Source: Hoeflea sp. (lineage in GTDB: Bacteria > Pseudomonadota > Alphaproteobacteria > Rhizobiales > Rhizobiaceae). Taken from it: 64,000 bases of DNA. The translations under genes were made by a program, and so were the position numbers. This document shows, piece by piece, positions 55,213 to 64,000 of this stretch. The stretch is taken from the NCBI RefSeq assembly GCF_002733955.1, contig NZ_NVXQ01000001.1:496001-560000 (forward strand), written 5' to 3'. The stretch's first letter is position 1. Every line of letters begins with the position of its first letter. The notes under the pieces are model-generated. The model worked only from the letters and a program-made list of their open reading frames with translations, was not told the origin of the DNA and ran no database searches.

Positions 55213-56307
55213 TTACTGGGTCAGGCGCGAGGAGACCTTTGAAGCCTGCTTGCCGATGCTCTCGAACGCGGCAATCAGAGCGGCGCTGCTGTTGGCATCG
55301 TAGAAGTGTTCGGCGGTGCTGGCGCAGTAGGCGAGCAGTTGCTTGCCGCGGGTGGGCGCAGCAAAGGCCACCGTATAGACTTCAATGCCCTCGCCCTTCG
55401 CCTTGTCACACAGCAGCTTCGTCGATGAATCGGCGGAATTGTAGTTGTTGTCGCCATCGGTCATGAAGACAATGAACTTCTCCGGCACTTCACCGGACTT
55501 TTCCTTGTGCTTGCTGTCCTCATTGTTCGAGCTGACTTTCTGGAGCGCCCAATTGAACGCCTCGGTGGAATCCGTGCCACCTTGAGCCGGCAACGCGTTG
55601 ACAAAATCCCGCGTCTTCTGGGGCTTCCAGTGCAGGTTCTGGAAGCCTGTCATGTAGCTGTTGTAACTGGCGGCTCCGAGGCGGACATATTTGCGGTTGG
55701 GGTCAGCCGTTTCAAACTGGCTGATCAGGCCGCCGACTGCCGTCTTGAGCACATCGATCTTGCGCTGCCCCTCGAGATCCCAATCCATCGAGCCGGACCG
55801 GTCCAGGACCAGCGCCATTGACAGGGCACCCTGTGCTGCTTCAGTCGAGGCGCTCTGGGATTTGCCGATGACGCCGACGCTCAGGTCCTGCCGCCCCATG
55901 AACCGAGCCATGCCCGACGCTGTCTGGGTGCCGGTCATCGAAATGGCCACATCCCAGACGGTGGTGCCGTTGTTTTCGAACGGGGTGATGACGATTGCGG
56001 GCTTGACACTCATGTCGGCGAAAACCGGCATGTCCTCTTCCATCTGTCCCTTGAGGAACTGGGCGGCGAACAAGCGCGCCTCCTCGATGCTGAGGTTTTC
56101 TTCCTGCGAAAGCCGGGTAGAGGTTGCAAGCGCGGCACTGTCGACCGCATTCTGCATCCGCGTTTTCATCGACATCGCATTGGTGGTGTCGAGAGCCAGA
56201 CTGGCAGCTATCACGACGACAGGAAGGGCCAGGCTCGTCATGATGGCAAAGTTGCCATCAGTGCTCTTCAACAATTCCGTAAATTTCCTGATCATTGGAT
56301 TGGTCAT
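55213..56307 (-). CDS. TadE/TadG-like protein with von Willebrand A domain (copy 1)
   Basis: The 364-residue protein starts with a TadE/G-type head (TELLKSTDGNFAIMTSLALPVVVIAASLALDTTNAMSMKTRMQNAVDSAALATS, about 9-63). A VWA domain follows with MIDAS motif ALVLDRSGSMDWD (about 160) and later FMTDGDNN. Such proteins are secreted or membrane-associated and accompany Flp pilus systems, but no tad cluster adjoins. A second copy lies immediately upstream. The ATG at 56307 has AGGA upstream. Confidence 0.82.
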   Translation of the reverse strand: MTNPMIRKFTELLKSTDGNFAIMTSLALPVVVIAASLALDTTNAMSMKTRMQNAVDSAALATSTRLSQEENLSIEEARLFAAQFLKGQMEEDMPVFADMSVKPAIVITPFENNGTTVWDVAISMTGTQTASGMARFMGRQDLSVGVIGKSQSASTEAAQGALSMALVLDRSGSMDWDLEGQRKIDVLKTAVGGLISQFETADPNRKYVRLGAASYNSYMTGFQNLHWKPQKTRDFVNALPAQGGTDSTEAFNWALQKVSSNNEDSKHKEKSGEVPEKFIVFMTDGDNNYNSADSSTKLLCDKAKGEGIEVYTVAFAAPTRGKQLLAYCASTAEHFYDANSSAALIAAFESIGKQASKVSSRLTQ

Positions 56308-56645
56308 CTCGGCATCCTGTTTGATCTGTCGCTCTTGATCACAACAAATACATCGGAACCCATCAGCGTTGCCTTAAACCAGACGTTCAAATTTTACGCA
56401 TTACCAATTTGGTGCAGATCATCGGCTGATTTTACGTTGCGAGAGAGCCATTTGCACCTCTTTGAGACGCGGGGCACCCAACATATTGGGTGAGCAGCAC
56501 CGGGCAATCCTGCCTTGAAACACTGTGTGTGAGCAGGCTCTGCACGATTGCGGCCGCCTGCTGGACATGGCAAGGCGCCGTGCACCGAGTTGGATGCACG
56601 GCGCTGCCGTTCCGCGTGCTCATCGGGTCAAGGTGCGAGCCGATC
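56308..56645. other. 338-bp spacer with two hairpins
   Basis: This separates the two TadG-like genes. It contains CACCCAA/TTGGGTG (56475-56492) and GCGCCGTGCA/TGCACGGCGC (56575-56604, loop 10). Neither has a T-run, though the second, just beyond the end of the upstream gene, may still attenuate transcription. Confidence 0.4.
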
Positions 56646-57842
56646 TTAATCGGTCAGCCGGGTTACCATCTGGACTGCTTCTTCGCCGATATCCTTGAAG
56701 GCTTGCTTCAGCTCGTCGGCACTGTCAGCGGTGTAGTAAAAATCGTTTCCCGAAGCGCAGGCACTGAGAAGCTCCTTGCCACGCTGGGGGGCCTGGAAGG
56801 CGACGGTGAAAATCTTGACCTCGTTGTTCTTTGCCGAGGTGCAGTGTTCCAGCGTCTTGCGATCCGCATAGTTGTCCCAGTATGAAGATCCGGTCGAGTT
56901 TTCACCATCGGTCATGAATACGATGAACTTGTGCGGTTTCTTCGTGCCGTTCTTGGAATAATGCGCGTTGATCTCGGTCGGCTTTGTGACCTGGTCCGCA
57001 GCCCAGGCCATGGCATCTTCCGAGTTCGTGCCACCGGTCGCCTCGAGCGAGTTGGCAAACGTGATGATGTCGGACTTGTTCCAGGAAATCGACTGCTTGT
57101 CGGAATCCCTGGTGTCGGAATTGTAGGCCACAGCGCCCATGCGTGCATATTCATCGGTCGGGTCGGATTCCGCGATATGCCCTGTCAGATCGGCTACGGC
57201 TTCCTTGAGAACGTCGATCTTGGGAACGTCGACTTCGACAGTCCTGGTCCCGCATTCGTACCGGCCCCGGTAATAGCTGTAGCAATATTTGGTGCGCGTT
57301 TCGGTCGTCGTTCTGCCCGACGCCCAGTCCATCGAACCGGAGCGGTCAAGCACAAGCATCATGGAAAGCGGATTTGAGCCGTCGCGCGCGGATTCGGATG
57401 TGCCGTTGATCGACACATCGATGGTATTCTTGCCGGCAAAGCGCGCCATCACCGTGGTCTGCTGCGATCCGACGACAGCCACATCAACCTTCCAGACGAT
57501 TTTCTTTCCGCTGCCCGACTTGCTGACGGTCACAGTCGGAGTGGCTGTAAATCCTTCGAACGAATTGACGTCACTCGAGATCTGCGCAGCGAAAAACTTC
57601 GTCGCGTAGTCCTTGGCCTGACTTTCGGTAATATTCTCATCGGCCAACTGGCTGGTGGTCGCCAGGGCGGCGCTGTCTGCAGCGTTTTGCAGGCGCACCT
57701 TCATCGACAGCGCGTTGGACGTGTCAAGCGCGAGGCTGCCACCAACGATAAGCACCGGCAGCATCAGGGCTGCGAGCATGGTGAAATTGCCGTCTTCGGT
57801 ACGAAGCAATTTCGCGATCTTCATGATCGTCGAATTGAACAT
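56646..57842 (-). CDS. TadE/TadG-like protein with von Willebrand A domain (copy 2)
   Basis: The 398-residue protein is a diverged tandem duplicate of the preceding VWA gene: N-terminal TadE-like head (AKLLRTEDGNFTMLAALMLPVLIVGGSLALDTSNALSM), MIDAS motif LVLDRSGSMDWASG and FMTDGENS. It adds a short loop with two cysteines (YCYSYYRGRYECG) after the MIDAS region that copy 1 lacks. The ATG at 57842 has GGAG upstream. The spacer suggests separate promoters. Confidence 0.82.
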   Translation of the reverse strand: MFNSTIMKIAKLLRTEDGNFTMLAALMLPVLIVGGSLALDTSNALSMKVRLQNAADSAALATTSQLADENITESQAKDYATKFFAAQISSDVNSFEGFTATPTVTVSKSGSGKKIVWKVDVAVVGSQQTTVMARFAGKNTIDVSINGTSESARDGSNPLSMMLVLDRSGSMDWASGRTTTETRTKYCYSYYRGRYECGTRTVEVDVPKIDVLKEAVADLTGHIAESDPTDEYARMGAVAYNSDTRDSDKQSISWNKSDIITFANSLEATGGTNSEDAMAWAADQVTKPTEINAHYSKNGTKKPHKFIVFMTDGENSTGSSYWDNYADRKTLEHCTSAKNNEVKIFTVAFQAPQRGKELLSACASGNDFYYTADSADELKQAFKDIGEEAVQMVTRLTD

Positions 57843-58027
57843 TCGTGGACTCCACATCATCGGAATACGATGTGGCCAGAATAGACCTCAGGCGTGAGGA
57901 TTCGATTAAGTCAAATGGTAAACAATCAACGAAGCCGAACGCGCATATTGCAGGTAATTTTCTTAATATCCGATGTATGCCAGGCCCCAAAAGCTACGGG
58001 GCCGGACACCGGCAATCCACACCTTTC

Positions 58028-60133
58028 TCAGGCCTTGCCAACCACCTTGAGTGCGAAGGCATATTCGTAGGCGATCTCTTCGAGCCGCTGGAAACGCCCC
58101 GACGCACCGGCATGACCGGCTGCCATGTTGATCTTGAACAGGACCGGATTGCCGCTGATTGACGCCTCGCGCAAGCGCGCGACCCATTTCGCTGGTTCCC
58201 AATAGGTCACGCGCGGGTCGGTGAGGCCGGCGATCGCCAGGATCGGCGGGTAAGGTTGTGCCGTGACGTTGTCATAGGGCGAGTAACCGGCGATGGTCTG
58301 GTAATCCTCGGGCGATGCGATCGGATTGCCCCATTCCGGCCATTCCGGCGGGGTCAGCGGCAGGGTGTCGTCGAGCATGGTGTTGAGGACATCGACAAAG
58401 GGAACGGCGGCAATGATGGCGCCGAACGCCTCGGGCGCCATGTTGGCCACCGCCCCCATCAGCATGCCCCCGGCGGAACCGCCCTGGGCGACGATACGGT
58501 CGTGCGAGGTGAATTTCTGCTCTGCCAGGTAGCGCGCCGCGGCAATGAAATCGGTGAATGTATTGGTCTTGCTGCCGCGCTTGCCGGCCTCGTACCAGGC
58601 AAAGCCCTTTTCCTTGCCGCCGCGAATATGGGCGATGGCGTAGACAAAGCCACGATCTACCAGCGACAGGCAGTTGGTGTTGAAACCAGCCGGAATTGCA
58701 ATGCCGTAGGAGCCGTAGCCGTAAAGCAGGCATGGGGCGGAGCCGTCGAGCGGTGTGTCCTTGCGGTAGAGCAACGTGACCGGCACCAGCTCGCCGTCAG
58801 CGGCCGGCGCCATGACGCGCCTTGTGACATAGTCTTCCGGCGTGTGGCCTGAGGGTACCTCGTCGCGTTTCAGCAGCGTGCGCTCGCGGGTGGTCATGTT
58901 GTAATCGTAGAGCTCTGACGGCGTGGTCATCGAGGAATAGCTGAAGCGGACCACTTCGGTGTCATATTCCATCGAGCCCTGGAAGCCGAGCGAATAGGCT
59001 TCCTCGTCGAAGGCGATGGCGTGTTGCTCGCCCGTGCTGCGGTCAAGAATGACGATGCGCGGCAGGCCGTTTTCGCGCTCCATCCAGACCAGATGGTTGC
59101 GGTAGGCGCTGACTGACAGGATCAGCCTTCCCGGCTTGTGGGGGACGACCTCGCTCCAGTTTGCAGGTTCCGGGGTCTCAACCGGCGTCTGCATGATCTT
59201 GAAATCCTTGGCGCCATCGGCGTTGGTCAGGATGTAGAAGACATCGCCGCCTTCGCTGAGCGAGTATTCGACGCCGGTCTGTCTTGCAGCCACCAGTTGC
59301 GGCTTGGCAGCAGGGTCATCGGCCGGCATGACCCAGCATTCCGATGTCTCGTGATCATTGATCTCGATCATGATGAAATCATTGAGCCGGGTTCCCGACA
59401 CGCCCATGAAGAAGCCGGTGTCGGTCTCTTCGTGGATCAGCACGTCTTCGCTCTGCGCGGTTCCGAGCCGGTGGTGGAAGATCTTGCTCGGACGGTGATT
59501 GTCATCGACGGCGGTGTAGAAGAAGCCAGTGCAATCGGCCGACCAGGCGGCGCCGCCACCGGTGTTCTCGATCAGGTCGGCACTGTCCTTGCCCGAGGCC
59601 AGATCGCGCACCTTGAGGGTGAAGAATTCGGAGCCCTTGTCATCATAGCCCCAGATGGCGGCCGTGTGATCGGGCGAATGGCCGGTGCCGGCGAGCCGGA
59701 AATAGGGTTTGCCCTCGGCCTCCTGATCACCATCGAGGATGATCTGCTCATCACCGCCAGCCCGCGGGATGCGGAAATATTTCGGCTGTTCTCCGCCGGT
59801 GACATAGCGCACGCCGTAGAGCCAGGAGCCATCGGGCGACGGCACCGAGCTGTCATCTTCCTTGATGCGGCCGCGCATTTCGGCAAACAGCGTCTTCTGC
59901 AGCTCCTCGGTGTCGGCCATGGCTGCCTGCTGATAGAAGTTCTCCGATTCCAGGTGGACCCGGATTGCCGGATCCAGGAGCGAGGGATCCTTGAACATCG
60001 CCTGCCAGTTGTCATCGCGCATCCAGGCATAGTCATCAGACCGCGTCACGCCGTGGCGAATGTCTTCAACAGTGCGTTTTTCGGCGACCGGGGCTTCTGG
60101 CAGGTTTTTGAATGCGGACAAGGAGAGCTCCAT
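58028..60133 (-). CDS. ptrB: Oligopeptidase B (prolyl oligopeptidase family, S9A)
   Basis: This cytoplasmic serine peptidase cleaves short peptides after basic residues. The 701-residue protein has an N-terminal seven-bladed propeller (to about 430) and an alpha/beta-hydrolase domain. The catalytic Ser lies in AQGGSAGGMLMGAV, and the catalytic His in MAAGHAGASGRF near the C-terminus. The family head EAPVAEKRTVEDIRHGVTRSDDYAWMRDDNW is present. The start at 60133 is a family-based choice without a clear ribosome site; 60175 is an alternative. Confidence 0.9.
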   Translation of the reverse strand: MELSLSAFKNLPEAPVAEKRTVEDIRHGVTRSDDYAWMRDDNWQAMFKDPSLLDPAIRVHLESENFYQQAAMADTEELQKTLFAEMRGRIKEDDSSVPSPDGSWLYGVRYVTGGEQPKYFRIPRAGGDEQIILDGDQEAEGKPYFRLAGTGHSPDHTAAIWGYDDKGSEFFTLKVRDLASGKDSADLIENTGGGAAWSADCTGFFYTAVDDNHRPSKIFHHRLGTAQSEDVLIHEETDTGFFMGVSGTRLNDFIMIEINDHETSECWVMPADDPAAKPQLVAARQTGVEYSLSEGGDVFYILTNADGAKDFKIMQTPVETPEPANWSEVVPHKPGRLILSVSAYRNHLVWMERENGLPRIVILDRSTGEQHAIAFDEEAYSLGFQGSMEYDTEVVRFSYSSMTTPSELYDYNMTTRERTLLKRDEVPSGHTPEDYVTRRVMAPAADGELVPVTLLYRKDTPLDGSAPCLLYGYGSYGIAIPAGFNTNCLSLVDRGFVYAIAHIRGGKEKGFAWYEAGKRGSKTNTFTDFIAAARYLAEQKFTSHDRIVAQGGSAGGMLMGAVANMAPEAFGAIIAAVPFVDVLNTMLDDTLPLTPPEWPEWGNPIASPEDYQTIAGYSPYDNVTAQPYPPILAIAGLTDPRVTYWEPAKWVARLREASISGNPVLFKINMAAGHAGASGRFQRLEEIAYEYAFALKVVGKA

Positions 60134-60235
60134 GAAAGGGATCGGCGGGCTCGCGAAGAGCCGGTTACCCGACATAGAGGCCGTGACTGGCTGGATCAAG
60201 GCAAGGCGGCCGGAAAACCGACCGGCGCTCGGCGT

Positions 60236-60721
60236 CTACCGGATGACCAGCGCGCCCAGCGTCAGCCCGGAAGCCAGAAGACAGGCAACAGTTCGCACCG
60301 TGTTGAGGCTGACCCAGCGGGTCATGTAGCTCTGCTTCCAGAACGCAATCGTCTGCGAAGCGGCCGGATCGATCCCTGCCAGCTGATTGTTGAGCGGCAC
60401 ATTGCCAAAGGCGGTGACCGCGAAGACGCCGACCAGATAGATCACGCCGGCCAGCATCAGCAAATGCGAGGGCAAGCCGTCCACCGCCACGAAGGCGTAG
60501 ACCGCGATCACCAGCGAGACCAGCGCAAGCCCCATGAACAGGACCATGAACATCGAGCGCATGATCTCGACATTGAGCACCTGCATGGCCTCGATTCCGC
60601 CCTGGCCCCTGACCAGGTTGAAGGAACGCATGATGAAATCGGAGAACGCAAGAAACACGCCGCCAATGGCGGCATAGGCGAGGACGGATGCTGCGCTGAG
60701 CAGCGTGAACCATAAGGACAT
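60236..60721 (-). CDS. DUF1772/anthrone oxygenase-like membrane protein
   Basis: This 161-residue integral membrane protein has four hydrophobic helices and the DUF1772 pattern FSDFIMRSF ... FGNVPLNNQLA ... YMTRWVSLNTVRTVACL. Some DUF1772 relatives oxidise anthrones in polyketide pathways. Function here is unknown. It is the last gene of a three-gene minus-strand operon with DUF4345 and NmrA. Confidence 0.78.
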   Translation of the reverse strand: MSLWFTLLSAASVLAYAAIGGVFLAFSDFIMRSFNLVRGQGGIEAMQVLNVEIMRSMFMVLFMGLALVSLVIAVYAFVAVDGLPSHLLMLAGVIYLVGVFAVTAFGNVPLNNQLAGIDPAASQTIAFWKQSYMTRWVSLNTVRTVACLLASGLTLGALVIR

Positions 60722-60811
60722 GGGGATAGCTTTCAGGTTGCGGGCTCTCAGGCCCCGAGGTTTGGAGACCGGGCGGCGGACATCCCTGCCCGCCGCCCGG
60801 AATGTGAGCAG

Positions 60812-61207
60812 TCAGGCGGGCTTGCGCTGAGTGATCAGCGCCGCCAGTCCCGCGAGCCCGATCATCAGTTCGGCGATCATGGCGGTGACGAGGCCCGTGT
60901 CCGGCTGTCCGTCCAGGCCCAGGCTAACCAGTCGCGACGCGCCGTAGGCCATAAACATGGCTGCGGCGAGCAAGGTCGATGCCAGCGCAAAGCGGGAAAA
61001 CACCAGACCTGCAAGCGTCAGCAGACCGAGCATGATGACACTGCCGCCAGATGCGCGCAGTTCGTTGGCGAGGCTGACATCATCGGCAAGCGAGATGCCG
61101 TAAGCCGCATAGAAGGCGTCGGGTGACAGAAGGATTGAACCACCAATGAAGATGGCGGTGGCGCCGGCGATCAGCAGAACGGCCTTTTGCAAGAGCATGG
61201 CTTTCAT
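60812..61207 (-). CDS. DUF4345 family membrane protein
   Basis: This 131-residue protein has four hydrophobic helices (first LQKAVLLIAGATAIFIGGSILLSP) and the conserved LRASGGSVIMLGLL segment of DUF4345. The ATG at 61207 has AAGGA upstream. It lies 33 bp after the NmrA-like gene and is read with it. No function is known. Confidence 0.75.
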   Translation of the reverse strand: MKAMLLQKAVLLIAGATAIFIGGSILLSPDAFYAAYGISLADDVSLANELRASGGSVIMLGLLTLAGLVFSRFALASTLLAAAMFMAYGASRLVSLGLDGQPDTGLVTAMIAELMIGLAGLAALITQRKPA

Positions 61208-61240
61208 GGGCTTGTTCCTTGTTAAGATTGTAGGCATGGG

Positions 61241-62068
61241 TCAGGCCGCCTGTTTCCAGACACCGCTTGCTGCGACCGAGCGGCAGAAATCGGCGAAATC
61301 GCGCGGCGCGCGGCCGAGCGCACGCTGGACGCCGTCGGTCAGATAGGCGTTGTGGCCGTCAAGCGTTTCGCGGCAGATCTCGGTAAAGACGTCGGCGATC
61401 AGCGGTCCGCCAATTTCGAGCATGCCTTCATGAAACTGCGCGAGCGTGATCGGCTGGTACTGCACCGGAATTCCGGCGGCAGCGGAGATCTCGGCCGCTG
61501 CTTCACCAAAGCTCAGCAGCCGGGGACCGGTGATCTCGTAGAGCTCGCCGTCATGGCGGTCATCGGTGAGCGCTGCGACGGCAACATCGGCAATGTCATC
61601 GACATCGACAATCGGTTCCTTGATATCGCCCGCGGGCAGAGCCACGACACCCTCGAGCACCGGCGGCAGCAGATAGCCTTCGGAGAAATTCTGCGCGAAC
61701 CAGGCGGCGCGGACCAGCGTGAAGGCGAGACCGGAGTTGCGCACGATCTCCTCGCACGCCACGGCATGGGCTTCTCCCCTGCCCGACAGAAGCACAAGCT
61801 TGCGGACACCGGCCTCGGTGGCAGCGACGGTCAGCGCCCTGATCTTGTCGGCAGCGCCGGGAAAGGCCAGATCCGGGAAATAGGAGACATAGGCGGCGGT
61901 GACGCCCTCAAGTGCCGCCGTCCAGGTTTCAGGCTGCTCCCAGTCGAACGGGATGGCGGAGTTGCGCGATCCTTCGCGAACGGAGAAGCCTTTTTCCTTG
62001 AGTGATCTGACAATGCGGCTGCCGGTCTTGCCGGTGGAACCGATGATGAGAATGGGTTGGTCTTGCAT
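61241..62068 (-). CDS. NmrA-like NAD(P)-binding protein
   Basis: This 275-residue atypical SDR has the Rossmann motif ILIIGSTGKTGSRIVRSL, with Asn/Tyr catalytic residues not evident, as in NmrA sensors or quinone-oxidoreductase-like proteins. Segments LVLLSGRGEAHAV and TLVRAAWFAQNFSEGYLLP match the NmrA pattern. It could sense NAD(P) redox state or reduce a small quinone-like substrate. It leads the operon with DUF4345 and DUF1772, divergent from the AraC regulator. Confidence 0.83.
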   Translation of the reverse strand: MQDQPILIIGSTGKTGSRIVRSLKEKGFSVREGSRNSAIPFDWEQPETWTAALEGVTAAYVSYFPDLAFPGAADKIRALTVAATEAGVRKLVLLSGRGEAHAVACEEIVRNSGLAFTLVRAAWFAQNFSEGYLLPPVLEGVVALPAGDIKEPIVDVDDIADVAVAALTDDRHDGELYEITGPRLLSFGEAAAEISAAAGIPVQYQPITLAQFHEGMLEIGGPLIADVFTEICRETLDGHNAYLTDGVQRALGRAPRDFADFCRSVAASGVWKQAA

Positions 62069-62161
62069 GGGAAGCTTCCTTGGCTCAATTGACGATGAGA
62101 AGGAGGTAAGCTCATTTTTCTGGATGAACAATTACAGATAAATCTCATTCATATGCAGATC

Positions 62162-62177
62162 GTCCAAAGATGTGGAC
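62162..62177. promoter_or_regulatory. Small dyad in NmrA/AraC divergent promoter region
   Basis: GTCCA and TGGAC are perfect inverted 5-bp arms six bases apart, 30 bp before the AraC start. They could be a binding site for that regulator; this is a guess from position. Confidence 0.3.
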
Positions 62178-62206
62178 AATCCGCAAACACGTGGTAGATT
62201 TAGCTC

Positions 62207-63211
62207 ATGTCAAAACCTGATCCATGCATCCCCGTGAGTTCCGACCCATTGGCTGAAACGCTGCACATGCTGCGGCTGACCGGCACGCTTTACTGCCGGG
62301 GCGAACTGACCGCGCCCTGGGCGATCGCCATTCCACTGCTGGAAGGCGTCATGTCCTTCGTAGTGGCCACGTCGGGCGCGCTCTGGCTGCAGCTTGAGGA
62401 CATGGAACCGCAATTGCTGTCGCAGGGCTGCCTGGCGCTGATCCCGCATGGGACCCCGCACACGATTTCCAGCGCTGCCGGGCTGGCGGGCGAGCCGCTG
62501 TTCGAGCTGCCGGTGGAGAAGGTTTCCGAGCGCTACGAAATCATGCGCCATGGCGGCGGCGGCGAGATGACCCGAACCATGTATGGCGTGGTTCGCTTTG
62601 ACGATGTGGCAGCCGAGCACCTGCTCAAGCTTTTGCCACAGATCATCAACATCGACGCCTGGGATGACCAGACCGGCGGCTGGCTGCAAAGCACGCTTCG
62701 TTTCATCGCCAGCGAGGCTGCCTCACTCAAGCCGGGCGGTGAGACCGTGATCACAAGGCTGTCTGACGTGGTGGTGATCCAGGCCATCCGCTCCTGGCTT
62801 GAGACAGCTCCGACCACCGAGACAGGCTGGCTGGCGGCGCTGCGCGATCCGCAGATCGGCAGGGCGCTGGCGCTGATGCACCGCCGCCCCGGAGAAGACT
62901 GGAGCGTGGATTCACTGGCCATGCAGACCGGCATGTCGCGGTCTGCCTTCGCGGCCCGTTTCGCCAACCTGGTGGGACAGACGCCGCTGCGTTATCTGAC
63001 CGAATGGCGCATGCGGATCGCCCGCAGCCGGCTGATCGACACGGCAGACGGGCTGGCAGCGATCTCGGTGGATCTCGGTTACCAGTCGGAAGCATCCTTC
63101 TGCCGGGCGTTCAAACGCGTGTTCGGCAAACCACCCGGCAGCATACGCCACGCCGAACCAGGCCGCGCCGGCGCAGTCTTTCCCGCGCCGATGGCCGCCA
63201 ACGCGGGCTAG
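62207..63211 (+). CDS. AraC-family regulator with Cupin_6-like sensor domain
   Basis: The 334-residue protein has an N-terminal cupin-like sensor (MLRLTGTLYCRGELTAPWAIAIPLL ... LIPHGTPHTI, about 20-90) and a C-terminal AraC helix-turn-helix pair from about 225 (HRRPGEDWSVDSLAMQTGMSRSAFAARFANLVG ... DLGYQSEASFCRAFKRVFG). It is divergent from the NmrA-DUF4345-DUF1772 operon, which it most likely controls. Confidence 0.87.
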   Translation: MSKPDPCIPVSSDPLAETLHMLRLTGTLYCRGELTAPWAIAIPLLEGVMSFVVATSGALWLQLEDMEPQLLSQGCLALIPHGTPHTISSAAGLAGEPLFELPVEKVSERYEIMRHGGGGEMTRTMYGVVRFDDVAAEHLLKLLPQIINIDAWDDQTGGWLQSTLRFIASEAASLKPGGETVITRLSDVVVIQAIRSWLETAPTTETGWLAALRDPQIGRALALMHRRPGEDWSVDSLAMQTGMSRSAFAARFANLVGQTPLRYLTEWRMRIARSRLIDTADGLAAISVDLGYQSEASFCRAFKRVFGKPPGSIRHAEPGRAGAVFPAPMAANAG

Positions 63212-63218
63212 GGTCAGG

Positions 63219-64000
63219 TCAGGCCAGTTGGCCGGCCGGGCGGATGCGGCCGACCTCGGTGCCCTTCCAGTTCCTGAGGCTCTTGTTCGACCAGTCAGCC
63301 AGCTTTGCCGAGACTTCCTCGTCATCGGCAAACAGTTTGGCCAGCACGCCGCCAATCATCGCCTCGGCGCCGCGGGTCGAACCATCCTCGCATTTGAGCG
63401 CGATGCCGTAGCCTTTCTCAGGCAACGTGGCGCAGAAAACACCCTCGGCGCCTGTCTTGGCGAAGATCCTTCCGGGTGCGACGCTCATCAGCTCGGTGCA
63501 GGCGCGGCCGGTGCCGGCGACATACCAGGGCTCGGCCATGCAGGCCGACATCAGCCGCTTTGCCGCCCTGGCGCGCTCGGGTCCGAGGCCCGTGCCGGAG
63601 GCCATGCGGGCAAAGCCATGGGCAATACTCTTGAGGGGCGAGGCATAGGTCGGGATCGAGCAGCCGTCGATGCCGCAATTGTCCTGCCCCAGGGCTGTGC
63701 CGGTGAGATCGGCCATGACGTCGCGGATCGAGGCCTGGACAAAATGATCATACTCGACATAGCCGTGATGATCGACGCCGGCATGGCAGGACAGGCAGAG
63801 GAAGCCCGCATGCTTGCCCGAGCAATTGTTGCCAAGCTGGTCGGGTTTGTCGCCGGCGCGAACCTGATCGATCAGAACCTTTGTTTCGAAACTCCAGTGA
63901 CAACCGCATTCGAAATCGGCTTCGCCCAACCCGGCGCGGCCTGCAATCTCGCCGGCCAGCTGCATGTGACCCGGCTCGCCGGAATGCGATGAGCAGGTGA
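63219..64000 (-). CDS. L-asparaginase II family protein (5' end outside the window)
   Basis: This asparaginase of the type first seen in rhizobia (PF06089-like) has CSSHSGEPGHMQLAGEIA-like sequence at the window edge, ECGCHWS, and the core motif NNCSGKHAGFLCLS, then NCGIDGCSIPTYA. It hydrolyses asparagine in the cytoplasm. The open frame continues past 64000, so the N-terminus is missing here; the ATG at 63965 is internal. It lies convergent with the AraC gene, with only seven bases between stops. Confidence 0.88.
   Translation of the reverse strand, partial: TCSSHSGEPGHMQLAGEIAGRAGLGEADFECGCHWSFETKVLIDQVRAGDKPDQLGNNCSGKHAGFLCLSCHAGVDHHGYVEYDHFVQASIRDVMADLTGTALGQDNCGIDGCSIPTYASPLKSIAHGFARMASGTGLGPERARAAKRLMSACMAEPWYVAGTGRACTELMSVAPGRIFAKTGAEGVFCATLPEKGYGIALKCEDGSTRGAEAMIGGVLAKLFADDEEVSAKLADWSNKSLRNWKGTEVGRIRPAGQLA

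Overview
The window is about 64 kb of GC-rich chromosomal DNA from an alphaproteobacterium, most likely a member of the Rhizobiales (Rhizobiaceae/Phyllobacteriaceae type; a Hoeflea-like organism is a guess). The evidence is a circularly permuted two-piece tmRNA gene whose tag reads ANDNYAEARLAA, an alpha-type SspB beside it, rhizobial-type palindromic intergenic elements, and several small families typical of this order (DUF4169, DUF2853, TIGR03808, the long AsmA-like protein). Gene order is mostly ordinary chromosome. I see no integrase, transposase gene, prophage, CRISPR array or tRNA.

Layout. 1-12 kb: a HerA-like ATPase cut by the window edge, a diguanylate cyclase, divergent miaA/serB whose start codons share a CCATGG palindrome, a GNAT gene, then a long minus-strand run: thyA, folA, hflK, hflC, a DUF2065 gene and a Do-family periplasmic protease (nucleotide synthesis plus membrane protein quality control). 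A BNR-repeat protein and a DUF2853 gene follow. 12.2-13.9 kb: permuted ssrA, sspB, a DUF4169 gene and a ribbon-helix-helix gene, a trans-translation and tagged-protein degradation island. 13.9-24.3 kb: a giant AsmA-like protein with an apparent CTG start, a D-lactate/glycolate-type FAD oxidase, thioesterase, ClC channel, MAPEG protein, an orphan Flp pilin and a LysR regulator. 24.3-38.9 kb: UvrD/PcrA helicase, fatty acid desaturase, glyoxalase-like, SDR, TetR, YchJ-like, polysaccharide deacetylase, CorA, AhpD-like, a lipoprotein, dienelactone hydrolase, SH3 and TIGR03808 proteins.

38.9-47.6 kb is the most metabolically distinctive region. It holds a trimethylamine-dehydrogenase-type flavin oxidoreductase with a divergent TetR, an exported intradiol-dioxygenase-like protein, an orphan TRAP solute-binding protein, and a complete class I cytochrome P450 system (FAD reductase, 2Fe-2S ferredoxin, P450) with a divergent LysR. 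This looks like an inducible catabolic module for an unknown small molecule. 47.6-64 kb: EamA exporter, DsbA-like oxidoreductase, a WrbA homologue lacking one FMN loop, LysR, histidine phosphatase, LysE exporter, superoxide dismutase, cytochrome c', a diheme cytochrome c, two tandem TadG-like von Willebrand proteins, oligopeptidase B, a three-gene operon (NmrA, DUF4345, DUF1772) divergent from an AraC regulator, and an L-asparaginase cut by the window edge.

All product names rest on motif and family recognition by eye. Start codons were moved inward from the longest frame where a Shine-Dalgarno sequence, signal peptide or family N-terminus decided the matter.
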